This document shows, one piece after another, positions 1 to 8,443 of a DNA stretch of 64,000 nt (position 1 is the first letter of the stretch; each line of letters starts with the position of its first letter). The stretch is from Magnetovibrio sp. (GTDB taxonomy: Bacteria > Pseudomonadota > Alphaproteobacteria > Rhodospirillales > Magnetovibrionaceae). The position numbers were made by a program, and so were the translations under genes. The stretch spans positions 140,950 to 204,949 of the forward strand of contig JAPHSY010000033.1 of assembly GCA_026196495.1 (NCBI GenBank), read 5' to 3'. The notes below the pieces were generated by a model that was given only the letters and a program-made list of their open reading frames with translations, was not told the DNA's origin and did not search any database.

Positions 1-1
1 G

Positions 2-436
2 GGGTATCTCCGGGACCAAGGCCTTAAGCCTAAGGATATTGTGTTGTATGGCGAATCTTTGGGCACCGGGGTGGTGACTAAGATGGCACACGAATTTGAA
101 CAAAAGGGCCTGGGGACTATTGCTGCTTTGGTGTTGGAAGCTCCCTTTACCTCCACCGTGGATGTGGGGGCTAACATCTATCCTTTTTTGCCGGTGAGGC
201 TGTTGATGAAGGATCAATATGACAGCCTGTCGCGGATCGGAGCCATTACGGCACCAATTTTTGTGGTACATGGCGAACAGGACCGAACCGTGCCCATCAA
301 GTTTGGCCGTCAGTTGTTTGAGGCCGCCCATGAACCCAAACAATCCCTATGGATTGTCCAAGCACAGCATAATGATTTGTATGATTTTGGTGTTGGTGAA
401 GCCGTGGTTGAGTTTTTGAACAACCATACCCGTTGA
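2..436 (+). CDS. Alpha/beta hydrolase, C-terminal part (5' end outside window)
   Basis: The reading frame is already open at the window edge, so the protein is 5'-truncated. The remaining ~144 residues hold the nucleophile elbow G-E-S-L-G, then the acid in HGEQD and a catalytic-type His in QAQHND near the end. That order of Ser, Asp and His is typical of a serine hydrolase of the Bem46/ABHD type. Such proteins are often inner-membrane or cytosolic esterase-like enzymes of unknown substrate. The missing N-terminus would carry the rest of the fold and perhaps a membrane anchor. The stop lies 370 bp before the next credible gene. Confidence 0.85.
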   Translation, partial: GYLRDQGLKPKDIVLYGESLGTGVVTKMAHEFEQKGLGTIAALVLEAPFTSTVDVGANIYPFLPVRLLMKDQYDSLSRIGAITAPIFVVHGEQDRTVPIKFGRQLFEAAHEPKQSLWIVQAQHNDLYDFGVGEAVVEFLNNHTR

Positions 437-808
437 ACGTTTAGGGGTAATGTGTAGCCCCTATATATGTGGTTCAGAAAAACTTCTAGCACAACCCACT
501 GATTTTTTAGTATAATTTTAACCGTAATCATAGGGCTTGTGCAGAAGTACAGGTGACCTTTGATCCTAGAAAAGGAAATTCCCGGTCTTGAGCCCAGAAG
601 GGGTTGGTCATGACCGAGGCATTTTTGCGTTTAAGTTCTTGATATTTCAGGGGCTTTTGCACCGCTCGTTATCCGAGTCTTGGCCGCTGTTTGTGTCAGA
701 TGTTGGGCAAGTGGTGTACGTAAAGACGAACGAAAAGAGCCTTGGTTCCAGCCGCTGGGAAGTGGAAGGCATCACATTTGTGGTGCGTTGATGAAACGAG
801 GACCGGTC
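437..808. other. Intergenic region, no credible gene
   Basis: About 370 bp separate the hydrolase stop from the next gene. A TATAAT-like hexamer occurs near 510-516 but has no good -35 partner. A 67-codon frame at 588-791 starts at TTG without a ribosome site and has an unconvincing composition, so it is not called. The region probably holds the promoter of the downstream gene, but I cannot place it. Confidence 0.5.
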
Positions 809-1240
809 ATGGCACTTTCAGCCAGACCAATGAGTGCGCCCTCAGGGCCCAACGTGGCTTCCGCCCATTTGTCGGCGGGGGGACGTAATGTTGCGTCTGC
901 AACATACGGTCCAGTCGACGAAATCAGTCCCAAAGCCGAAGTCTTTGCCGATCCTCAATACAACTTCCAAGGATTTACCGAATGGGGGCCGTCACAGCGC
1001 CCTGACGTTGCCAAGCCCCCCTCTAACCCGTCTTCGAATTTTCAAACCAATTCGACAACGTTTTTGCATCTGTTGACCCAACATCAACGTGATGTGGACC
1101 CTACGGCTGTGAACGGTGTGCACGAAGGGCCCGGATTCCACATGGCGCTGAACAAGGCGGTTTCGGCTTACGAAACCATTGCGGAAGTGATTTCCAACCC
1201 GCGGCGCAAATTGGGTGGCAGTTATTCTGCGACGCTTTAA
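809..1240 (+). CDS. Conserved-looking hypothetical protein, 143 aa
   Basis: I do not recognise a domain. The ATG at 809 is preferred because GAGGA lies 7-8 bases upstream; longer in-frame starts (680, 791) lack such a site. The N-terminal half is rich in Pro, Ser and Ala and looks disordered. The last ~55 residues, including the LLTQHQRDVD and HMALNKAVSAYETIAEVI stretches, look like helices. The gene lies 130 bp ahead of a flagellar rod/hook-type gene on the same strand. A flagellar role is therefore possible, but that rests only on neighbourhood. Confidence 0.6.
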   Translation: MALSARPMSAPSGPNVASAHLSAGGRNVASATYGPVDEISPKAEVFADPQYNFQGFTEWGPSQRPDVAKPPSNPSSNFQTNSTTFLHLLTQHQRDVDPTAVNGVHEGPGFHMALNKAVSAYETIAEVISNPRRKLGGSYSATL

Positions 1241-1370
1241 CGTTAACCCATTGATATTTTAAATGAATACGCCTCTGTGACGAGGGTCACAGAATTATCC
1301 CCTTGTCTGTGGGATACTCAGTCGAGTGCAATCGCGCCTGTTGCGTTGTTGTTCGTTTGAGGAAATGGTC

Positions 1371-2204
1371 ATGGCTTCGAGCATTTTACAATCTGCTGTA
1401 TCCGGGTTGCATTTAAACGCCCAACGCGTTGGTGCTGCCGCAGATAACATCGCCAATGTGTCGACCAATGGCTACAAAGATACGCAGATCCTGGCTCGCT
1501 CTGTCACCACAGCACAAGGCACATCTCCGACCTACGCACCGGGTGGGGTGCAAGCAATTTCCCGCCAATTGGCCGATGTGCAAGGTTTGCTGGCACCCAG
1601 CGCAACCTCAACGGACTTGGCCCTGTCGGGGGCGGGTTTTTTTGCAGTCTCGCGCACGTCTGATCCAGTGTCCATCCAAGATGCAAGTGCAGGCAAGGCC
1701 CTGTTCACCCGTGACGGTTCATTTGCCCCTGACAGCGAAGGTTTTTTGGTCAACTCATCCGGTTTTTATTTGTTGGGTCAAAAAAGTAGCGGTGCGAATG
1801 GGGTGTTGTCTGCTGTGAATGTATCGCGGGTTGGTGATGGTGCTGATGGCAACGTCACCGGGGTATCCGTGAGTGCCGAGGGCCGCGTGACCGCATTATT
1901 CGACAATGGCAACACCAGCACCATTTCCGATATTCCTGTGGCCGTGTTCACTCATCCTGCAGGCCTGGCGGCTGAAACCGGTGGTGTGTTCCATGCCACG
2001 GACTTTTCTGGTAGGGCGACATTTTTCAAAGCCGGGAGTGACCGCGCCGGGGCCATTCAAAGTGGTGCGTTGGAGCTTTCCACCACGGATATTGGCACTG
2101 AATTTAGCAATATGATCATGGCTCAAAGTGCATACAAAGCAAGCCTGTCAGTGATCAAAGTGGCCGATGAAATGTCACGCCAACTGCTTGATGAAACCGC
2201 TTGA
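1371..2204 (+). CDS. Flagellar basal-body rod/hook-family protein
   Basis: This 277-residue protein has the N-terminal signature of the axial flagellar proteins FlgB/C/E/F/G (SAVSGLHLNAQRVGAAADNIANVSTNGYKD). It also has the family's C-terminal helix (EFSNMIMAQSAYKASLSVIKVADEM). These ends form the coiled core of rod and hook, and the middle domain contains the usual LALSGAGFFAV segment. The ATG at 1371 has GAGGA seven bases upstream. No other flagellar structural gene lies in the window, so it stands alone or belongs to a distant regulon. It could be a FlgE/FlgF-like paralogue; which one cannot be settled from sequence alone. Confidence 0.85.
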   Translation: MASSILQSAVSGLHLNAQRVGAAADNIANVSTNGYKDTQILARSVTTAQGTSPTYAPGGVQAISRQLADVQGLLAPSATSTDLALSGAGFFAVSRTSDPVSIQDASAGKALFTRDGSFAPDSEGFLVNSSGFYLLGQKSSGANGVLSAVNVSRVGDGADGNVTGVSVSAEGRVTALFDNGNTSTISDIPVAVFTHPAGLAAETGGVFHATDFSGRATFFKAGSDRAGAIQSGALELSTTDIGTEFSNMIMAQSAYKASLSVIKVADEMSRQLLDETA

Positions 2205-2301
2205 GTGTTAACCTTTTAAAACCCATCTCATGCTAGAGTGAGCATTAAATCCACAAGAATCCGGCCTTTGGGCGCGGAGCTTAAGTCTCAGGCTTTACGA
2301 A

Positions 2302-2847
2302 ATGACTTTCGCTGTTAAATCCACGTTCGATGTTGCAATTTGGTTTGCTGATCAAGCTTTGAACGAAAACGAATATCTCCAGCCTATGAAGCTGCATCGC
2401 CTGCTGTTTTTGTCGCAGGCGTTTTATGCCATTGCGTATGATGGTCGTAAGCTGATGCCTGCGGTGTTTGTTGCAGATGAACAAGGCCCGATTGAGCCCA
2501 CGGTCTATCATGCCTTTTCCCGTGGTCGTCCCGATGTGGATGTTGAACTGTTTCTGCCGCCAGAAGTCGAAGTCTATTTGACCAGTATTTGGCGTCGTTT
2601 TGGCCATCAAAAGCCGGATCAGCTATCACGGATGATTGCTGCCAATCAGGCATACTCAATCTCATTGCGCAAAGGCAATCGCACCGAAATCCCATTGGAA
2701 GCCATGGTCACAGCGTTTAAAGCACAGTCGGAAAAGAAAGACACCAGTGTGTCACGACAGTTCCGCGATCTGGATGGTCAACGTGTGATGCGCACCCAGC
2801 ACGGTTCACCTGTGAAGGTGAAATCTTGGATGCCGGGTACTAAGTAG
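2302..2847 (+). CDS. Panacea-domain (DUF4065/SocA-like) protein
   Basis: The 181-residue protein fits the Panacea/DUF4065 pattern. It begins FDVAIWFADQAL, followed by PMKLHRLLFLSQAFYAIAYDG and QGPIEPTVYHAF, matching the family's K-L-x-x-L-L-x-x-x-Q and G-P-x-x-x-x-x-Y blocks. Known members include SocA, a ClpXP proteolytic adaptor antitoxin in Caulobacter, and many phage-associated antitoxins. No partner toxin is seen: the next gene faces it tail to tail two bases away. The C-terminal ~60 residues are basic and polar. It may be a solitary adaptor rather than half of a toxin-antitoxin pair. Confidence 0.7.
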   Translation: MTFAVKSTFDVAIWFADQALNENEYLQPMKLHRLLFLSQAFYAIAYDGRKLMPAVFVADEQGPIEPTVYHAFSRGRPDVDVELFLPPEVEVYLTSIWRRFGHQKPDQLSRMIAANQAYSISLRKGNRTEIPLEAMVTAFKAQSEKKDTSVSRQFRDLDGQRVMRTQHGSPVKVKSWMPGTK

Positions 2848-2849
2848 AC

Positions 2850-3062
2850 CTAGCTTTCAATGTGGTCAGACGGCGCACGTAGTGCCCAGACCAATGCAAT
2901 TACCCAACCGATAACTGTCCATCCCAAAAAGAGATTCCAGTTAAAGACTGTAAATGCGCGCAACGGAATGCGTTTGTGCGCGACCAAGGTGGGGGCGAAA
3001 TAGATCACCAAGCCCATCGTCGCTTTGAGCGCAAAGATCAAGAATTCAAGGACGGCATCCAT
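2850..3062 (-). CDS. Superinfection immunity-like small membrane protein
   Basis: This 70-residue protein has two hydrophobic segments (about 5-27 and 41-62). It contains the FNWNLFLGWTVIGWVIALVWALRAP stretch characteristic of the superinfection-immunity (T4 Imm-like) family of small inner-membrane proteins. Chromosomal members are common and their function is mostly unknown. The ATG overlaps the stop of the upstream antiporter-like gene by one base, so it is translated as the last gene of the Mrp-type operon. That suggests a membrane role rather than a phage origin. No phage genes are nearby. Confidence 0.7.
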   Translation of the reverse strand: MDAVLEFLIFALKATMGLVIYFAPTLVAHKRIPLRAFTVFNWNLFLGWTVIGWVIALVWALRAPSDHIES

Positions 3063-4756
3063 CAGATGAACAGGTACATAACCAAATAGGCCAGCAGCAC
3101 CACGACCACCCAGAACACCATGATGCCCGCAGGCGTGGTGCGTGCCAGCACCCCTTTGGGGTTGTGATGATGGGAAGCGATGTCGATCACGGTATTAACC
3201 AAGATACCCTTCATCCATCCAAAGCCACTGATTAGCTTGGATGTAGCTTTCGCCAGACCGGACGCTGTATCCACCGCCAGCTTGCGATAGAACCAGTCGA
3301 AATCCAACGTGATGGTCAGCTTGCGTTTCATCAATGGCAGCAGCACGAAGAACGCCAAACCCGAGTACAACAACAATTGCAACATCTCGTAGACGTGGGC
3401 ATCCGTGTAGGGCTCATACTCTGTCGGATAGGGCAGTAGTTCATACAATGGACCCGGCTGTACCCCCAGCCAGATGCACAGAAATGAGAACAACACCATT
3501 GCCGCTTTCATGTTCCAAGGTGGATCTTTGGGGCGTAGACCACTGTCTTTTTGGAAGAACACAAACCAGGGGAACTTGATCCCCGCGTGCAGGAAAACAC
3601 CAGCAGAGGCAGCCATCAGGCACAGCCACACAATCATCATGCCTTCGTCATAGGACGCTTGATTGGTCATGGACTTGGACACAAAACCGCTGGTCCATGG
3701 GAACGAACTAATGGCCAAGGCACCGATGATGCCCGCGAATGCGGTTAATGGCATGGTGCGGAACAGTCCACCCAAATCGGTACATTTGCGCTTGCCACCG
3801 GTCATGTACATGACTGAACCTGCACTCATCAGCAACAAGGCTTTGTAGATGATGTGGGTAAAGGCGTGGGAGGCGGCACCGTTGATGGCCATTTCCGTGC
3901 CGATCCCGGCACCGACGACCATAAAGCCCACTTGGTTGATAATCGAATAAGATAAAATCCGACGCATGTCGTTTTCCAGCAGCGCATAAACGATGCCGTA
4001 AAAAATCATATAAACGCCGATCCAGATCAGGACTTGTTCTCCGGCAAAGCCCACCAGCAATACGTATACTGCCGTCTTGGTGGTGAAGGCCGATAGGAAC
4101 ACCGTGCCCGACCAACTGGCTTCGGGATAGGCATCTGGCAACCACGCAGACAGAGGTGGGGCACCTGTGTTGATCAAGAAGCCGATCAAGATGGCCCAAG
4201 TAGCAAAGCTGTTGGCCCCCATCAATGTAAAGTCGATGGAGCCCGTTTCTTGGATGTAAGCCACCACGCCGACCATCAACACGACGCCACCGAACAAGTG
4301 GACCAGGGCATAGCGCATGGCGGCGCGACCGGACGATAACGTCCCCGCAGCCCACAGCACAATGGTGGAGCCCACAGCCATCAGTTCCCAATACATGAAC
4401 ACGGTGATGAGATCGCCAGCAAGTGCGACACCGATGGCGCTACCCGCATAGGCAAAGGCGGCTACCAACTCAATCACGTTCTTTTGGTTCAATGAGAACA
4501 GGCCACCGGCAAATGCCATAATGGCAAAGATCGTGGCAAAGATGCGTGACAGATTTGATCCTTCGACCAGTTCCAGTTGATAATCCAGGAAGGGTACGGT
4601 CATCTGCACACCATCACCCACTTGCCAAATCAGGCCCAGCGTGATGAGTGGTAAAATCAAAACCAAAGCGCTGCGTGCCCAGCCGTGGAATATGGGTAGG
4701 ATAAATGCACCAATAATCAATATGAAGGACGGGGAGATCAGTAAATCACTGGTCAT
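3062..4756 (-). CDS. ND5/MrpD-like antiporter subunit, third paralogue (TM7 Lys missing)
   Basis: This 564-residue polytopic protein belongs to the proton-translocating antiporter-like family shared by MrpA/MrpD and complex I NuoL/M/N. The conserved TM5 Glu is present (Glu124 in MYWELM), and so is the TM8 Lys (Lys227 in FTTKTAVY). The TM7 Lys that precedes WLPxAY in the two sister subunits is Asn196 here, and the following His is Ser. The C-terminus is longer than the other two, with extra helices. It overlaps the 108-residue gene upstream by 11 bases. It is probably a divergent structural or channel subunit of the same complex. Confidence 0.9.
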   Translation of the reverse strand: MTSDLLISPSFILIIGAFILPIFHGWARSALVLILPLITLGLIWQVGDGVQMTVPFLDYQLELVEGSNLSRIFATIFAIMAFAGGLFSLNQKNVIELVAAFAYAGSAIGVALAGDLITVFMYWELMAVGSTIVLWAAGTLSSGRAAMRYALVHLFGGVVLMVGVVAYIQETGSIDFTLMGANSFATWAILIGFLINTGAPPLSAWLPDAYPEASWSGTVFLSAFTTKTAVYVLLVGFAGEQVLIWIGVYMIFYGIVYALLENDMRRILSYSIINQVGFMVVGAGIGTEMAINGAASHAFTHIIYKALLLMSAGSVMYMTGGKRKCTDLGGLFRTMPLTAFAGIIGALAISSFPWTSGFVSKSMTNQASYDEGMMIVWLCLMAASAGVFLHAGIKFPWFVFFQKDSGLRPKDPPWNMKAAMVLFSFLCIWLGVQPGPLYELLPYPTEYEPYTDAHVYEMLQLLLYSGLAFFVLLPLMKRKLTITLDFDWFYRKLAVDTASGLAKATSKLISGFGWMKGILVNTVIDIASHHHNPKGVLARTTPAGIMVFWVVVVLLAYLVMYLFI

Positions 4757-5072
4757 AGTATGTGTCCTTCTTCGAGAGGAATAAGCCCAGCAACTTGGCG
4801 AAAATCACCATGGCAACGCAGGTGATGAAGCCGTACCAAGAATAGAACCCAAGGGATGCTTCGATGCCGAATTGTGCGTGCGGATGCACAGTGGTGCCCA
4901 GCCATGTGACGAATCCCAGCAATGCAAGCCCTAAGACCCACATCAGCTTGATGGTACCGGGTTTGACCAGCCAGTGTTGTGGCTGTCCGTTGACGTCCAG
5001 AAGAGGAGCATCCTTTTCAGGAGCTTCTTGTTTGGGTGTTTCTGTAGGGGCTTGTTTAGGGGTATCGGACAT
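4746..5072 (-). CDS. Small two-helix membrane protein of the Mrp-type operon
   Basis: No named family is recognised. The 108-residue protein has a polar, Pro/Lys/Glu-rich N-terminus of ~35 residues, then two membrane helices (about 43-63 and 78-100), ending in SKKDTYYDQ. I start it at ATG 5072 because GGGAGG lies seven bases upstream; a TTG six bases earlier is less likely. The start shares one base with the stop of the preceding antiporter subunit, and the end overlaps the next by 11 bases. Translational coupling on both sides marks it as a likely subunit bridging the two ND5-like proteins. Confidence 0.8.
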   Translation of the reverse strand: MSDTPKQAPTETPKQEAPEKDAPLLDVNGQPQHWLVKPGTIKLMWVLGLALLGFVTWLGTTVHPHAQFGIEASLGFYSWYGFITCVAMVIFAKLLGLFLSKKDTYYDQ

Positions 5073-6577
5073 TACCAACCTCCCACTAATGCACGACCCA
5101 GGGCTAATGGCACATCTGGGTAGAAGAACAAAACAATGGTGCCAAGCGCGGTAAAGCTCAAGGCTAGGACAACAGCTAACGGTGCTTCGCCGTGGTTGTC
5201 GTACTTGGCATAGGGATCATCTGCGGGACGCGGTTTTTCTTCTTTGAAGAATGCGGCATAAATAATTGGCAGGAAGTAACCAGCATTGAGCAAAGTTGAT
5301 GCAACGATGATCAACACCGCAAAGGCTTCACCTGTTTCTAAGGCGCCGGACAGAATAAACCACTTCGATATGAACCCTGCTGTTGGCGGTATCCCGATCA
5401 TTGAAAGTGCACCAATACCAAATGCGATCATCGTGAACGGCATACGTTTGCCAATGCCGTCAAGCTGGCTGATCTCGGTCTTGTGGGCGGCTGTGTAGAT
5501 TGAGCCAGCCGCGAAGAACAATGTGATCTTGCCAAATGCGTGTGCGGCAATGTGCATCGCTGCCCCCGCCATTGAAATGGGGGCCAAGATGGCGGTTGCC
5601 AAAATGACGTAGCTTAGCTGCGAAACGGTGGAGTAAGCCAACCGACGTTTCAAGTTGTCTTGGCGCAGCGCAATGATGGATGCGGCGATGATGGTGAATC
5701 CTGCCATAAACAGCAGCCAGTCGTCGGACTTTTCAGCTGTCAGCAAATCCAAGCCGAAGATGTAAACCACGACTTTAACGACGGAGAACACGCCTGCCTT
5801 CACAACCGCGACGGCGTGCAGCAATGCAGATACTGGTGTCGGTGCAACCATTGCTGCGGGCAACCAACGGTGTACCGGCATCAAGGCGGCTTTACCGATG
5901 CCGTACATGTACAAGAACATCAAGATTGCAAGTTCGGGTCCTTGAACTTGGCCTGCCAAGATACCGCCTTCAACGAAGTCCAGCGTGCCTGTGATGTTGT
6001 AGGTCCACAACATGGCGAGGAGCAAGAAGCCGATGGACGTTGCCATCAAGATACCCAAATATGTACGACCACCGCGAATGGCTTCGTCTTTGCCAGAATG
6101 GGTAACCAACGGATAAGTCGAAATCGTCATGACTTCGTAGAACAAGAATAACGTCAGCAAGTTGCCTGCGTAGGCGATGCCGACAGCAGCAGAAATGGCG
6201 ATGGCAAAGCAGACATAGAAGCGCGTTTGGTTGCCTTCTTTGTTGCCGCGCATGTAACCGATGGAATAGACCGTGTTGACGATCCAAAGCCCCGACGCAA
6301 TCAGGGCAAAGAGTTGGCCCAAAGGCTCAACCGTCAATGTGATGGCAAGGCCCGGCAGCATTTCAAACAAGTCAACAGATGGGCGTGCACCATCCAACAC
6401 TTCGCCCGTCAAGCTAGCAACCAAAATGAATTCCAGCACTGCGGTGGTGAGTGAAACAGTTTCGCGTAAATTGCGATTGCGCTCACCCATCCAAGCAATG
6501 AGAAGTCCTCCGATTAATGGAAGGATGACAGCCAGTTGAATGGCTTGGGCTTCGCTGAGATAATCAAACAGCATCAA
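5072..6577 (-). CDS. ND5/MrpD-like antiporter subunit, second paralogue
   Basis: This 501-residue polytopic protein of the proton_antipo_M family has about 14 membrane helices. It keeps all three ion-path residues: the TM5 Glu148 (FLFYEVM), the TM7 Lys229 (GIGKAALMPVHRWLP) and the TM8 Lys260. It lies in the operon immediately after mrpD, overlapping it by four bases, and in turn overlaps the small membrane protein gene. A duplicated D-type subunit is not part of the canonical seven-gene Mrp system. The complex may thus have an extra ion path, as in expanded Mbh/complex I-like assemblies. Confidence 0.9.
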   Translation of the reverse strand: MMLFDYLSEAQAIQLAVILPLIGGLLIAWMGERNRNLRETVSLTTAVLEFILVASLTGEVLDGARPSVDLFEMLPGLAITLTVEPLGQLFALIASGLWIVNTVYSIGYMRGNKEGNQTRFYVCFAIAISAAVGIAYAGNLLTLFLFYEVMTISTYPLVTHSGKDEAIRGGRTYLGILMATSIGFLLLAMLWTYNITGTLDFVEGGILAGQVQGPELAILMFLYMYGIGKAALMPVHRWLPAAMVAPTPVSALLHAVAVVKAGVFSVVKVVVYIFGLDLLTAEKSDDWLLFMAGFTIIAASIIALRQDNLKRRLAYSTVSQLSYVILATAILAPISMAGAAMHIAAHAFGKITLFFAAGSIYTAAHKTEISQLDGIGKRMPFTMIAFGIGALSMIGIPPTAGFISKWFILSGALETGEAFAVLIIVASTLLNAGYFLPIIYAAFFKEEKPRPADDPYAKYDNHGEAPLAVVLALSFTALGTIVLFFYPDVPLALGRALVGGW

Positions 6578-8061
6578 AAGCCCTCCATCAGTTGTCGTGC
6601 AGACGTGACCGCCAAATCAAGTGTGAAAGTACCGTTAGCGCCGAAGTATACAGCAATGAGGGCTAGGCTCCAGGTGGGCACCAACATGGACATGGGAACT
6701 TCTGACACGTCAGTGCGTTTCGGTTCGCGTAGGTACGCCACTTCAAACACACGCCAAACGTAAATGACAGCCAGAAGACTGGACAGCAAAATCAATGCCG
6801 CCAGTGGCCACATGTCGACTTCCAGCGATGCCATAATCAACTGCCATTTACTGATAAAGCCCGGTGTAAGCGGAACACCGATCAAACCAAGCCCCGCGAC
6901 CACAAATGCGCCCATGGTGATGGGCATTTGTTTGCCGATGCCTTCTAGGTCACGCAGCGTTACGGCACCTGTTGCAAACACCACGGCACCAATGGCCATA
7001 AATGCGGTGCCCTTCATCATGGCGTGGTTAAACATGTGCACAATACCACCCGCGATCCCGGCTTCTGTTGTGAGGGCGATACCTAAAACGATGTAGCCGA
7101 TTTGTGCTACGGATGAATAGGCCAACATACGTTTGATGTTTTGTTGCCAGATGGCGGACAAGCTGGCCAAGAACATCGCAGCCAACGCCATAGCGATGAG
7201 CACAGGTTGTAGTGGGAAGACATCAAACAAATGGACTTCACCAAAGACCGTGAGCATGATGCGCAGTAGGATGTAAGCAGATACCTTAGTCGCTGTCGCG
7301 GCCAAAAATACAGTGACAACGCTGGGAGCAAAGGTATAGGCATTGGGTAACCACATATGCAGCGGGAACAATGCCAGTTTCAAGCTGATGCCAACGGTTA
7401 GGAACGCCAACGCTGCCATGATGGTGCGGGTGTCTGCCACAGCGGGCATAATGGTTTTCAGATCGGCCATGTTGAGCGTACCGGTCATCTGATACATCAA
7501 GCCCACACCGATGATGTAGAAGGTTGCACCGATGGTGCCCATGATCAGGTAACGGAATGCTGCTGTAAGAGCACGGCGGTCTTGGCCCAGCGATATCAGA
7601 ACGTAGCTGGACAGGCTGGAAATTTCCAAAAACACAAACAGATTGAATGCATCACCCGTGACCGTAATGCCCAACAGGCCCGACAGGCATAAAAGCAACA
7701 TGGTATAGAACAGATAGATGCGATCATGACGAATTTCTTTCAGTACGCTTTGTTTGGCGTAGGGCAAAACAAGTGCACCGATGATGGCGACGATCAACAC
7801 CACAAAGGCACCGACGGTATCAAGCCTGTATTCAATTCCCCAAGGTGCATCCCAGCCGCCAATACGGTATACCACTTCGCCTTTTTCAAGAACGGTCATC
7901 AATAACTTGATGGCAATTCCCAGAACAGCCCAGGACACGGCTGTGGCAATGGACCATGCACCGCCCGCACTGCGTAACAAAACACACACAGGTGCCGCCA
8001 ATAAAGGCACCACGACCAACAATAGCAGCCATGGATCGGACATCACTTCAGCACCGCTCAT
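6574..8061 (-). CDS. mrpD: Na+/H+ antiporter subunit MrpD
   Basis: This 495-residue protein is the most typical MrpD of the three. It follows mrpC directly with a 4-base ATGA overlap, and AGGAGG lies eight bases before its ATG at 8061. Glu146 (FVFLEISSLSSY), Lys228 (ISLKLALFPLHMWLPNAY) and Lys259 (AATATKVSAY) correspond to the proton-path residues of Mrp and complex I antiporter-like subunits. Mrp complexes exchange cytoplasmic Na+ (or K+) for external protons and support growth at high salt or alkaline pH. The preceding order E-F-G-(A C-terminal part)-B-C matches archaeal Mbh clusters. Confidence 0.93.
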   Translation of the reverse strand: MSGAEVMSDPWLLLLVVVPLLAAPVCVLLRSAGGAWSIATAVSWAVLGIAIKLLMTVLEKGEVVYRIGGWDAPWGIEYRLDTVGAFVVLIVAIIGALVLPYAKQSVLKEIRHDRIYLFYTMLLLCLSGLLGITVTGDAFNLFVFLEISSLSSYVLISLGQDRRALTAAFRYLIMGTIGATFYIIGVGLMYQMTGTLNMADLKTIMPAVADTRTIMAALAFLTVGISLKLALFPLHMWLPNAYTFAPSVVTVFLAATATKVSAYILLRIMLTVFGEVHLFDVFPLQPVLIAMALAAMFLASLSAIWQQNIKRMLAYSSVAQIGYIVLGIALTTEAGIAGGIVHMFNHAMMKGTAFMAIGAVVFATGAVTLRDLEGIGKQMPITMGAFVVAGLGLIGVPLTPGFISKWQLIMASLEVDMWPLAALILLSSLLAVIYVWRVFEVAYLREPKRTDVSEVPMSMLVPTWSLALIAVYFGANGTFTLDLAVTSARQLMEGF

Positions 8062-8441
8062 GCGATGTCCTCCTCTTCATGTTCGATAGATTGAATCTCA
8101 TCTTCTTCGATGGTGCCGTAGCTGTGATTGATGCGTACCACCAACGCCAATGCCAATGCCGTCGTTGCCACACCCACCACAATGGCGGTCAGAATCAGGA
8201 CGTGGGGTAGTGGGTTGGAATAAATCTCAATTCCTTCTTTGAGGATGGGTGCTGAACCACCATCAATCTTGCCCATGGAAATATAAAAAACGAACACCGC
8301 CACTTGGAATACGTTCAGACCAACAACTTTTTTGACCAAGTTGTCTTGGGCTATGACAATGTAAAAGCCCGACATCATCAACACGATTGCAACCCAATAA
8401 TTCGTCAGACCCAACAGGTCTTTGATGCTATCCCAATCCAT
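8058..8441 (-). CDS. mrpC: Na+/H+ antiporter subunit MrpC (NuoK-like)
   Basis: This 127-residue protein has three hydrophobic helices and the NuoK/MrpC pattern: YWVAIVLMMSGFYIV, NLVKKVVGLNVFQVAVFVF, then NPLPHVLILTAIVVGVATTALALAL. The C-terminus is a long acidic tail (EEDEIQSIEHEEED). I start at ATG 8441 because GAGGA is nine bases upstream; a TTG two codons earlier is too close to it. NuoK-like subunits form part of the half-channel linking antiporter subunits. It sits two bases after mrpB and overlaps mrpD. Confidence 0.92.
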   Translation of the reverse strand: MDWDSIKDLLGLTNYWVAIVLMMSGFYIVIAQDNLVKKVVGLNVFQVAVFVFYISMGKIDGGSAPILKEGIEIYSNPLPHVLILTAIVVGVATTALALALVVRINHSYGTIEEDEIQSIEHEEEDIA

Positions 8442-8443
8442 AA

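Noticed and set aside
588..791. 67-codon open frame upstream of the first complete gene
   Set aside because: TTG start, no ribosome site, no recognisable composition, and it overlaps the likely leader of the gene at 809.
2302..3062. Prophage remnant suggested by Panacea and superinfection-immunity families
   Set aside because: There is no integrase, structural phage gene, tRNA-end duplication or composition shift nearby.
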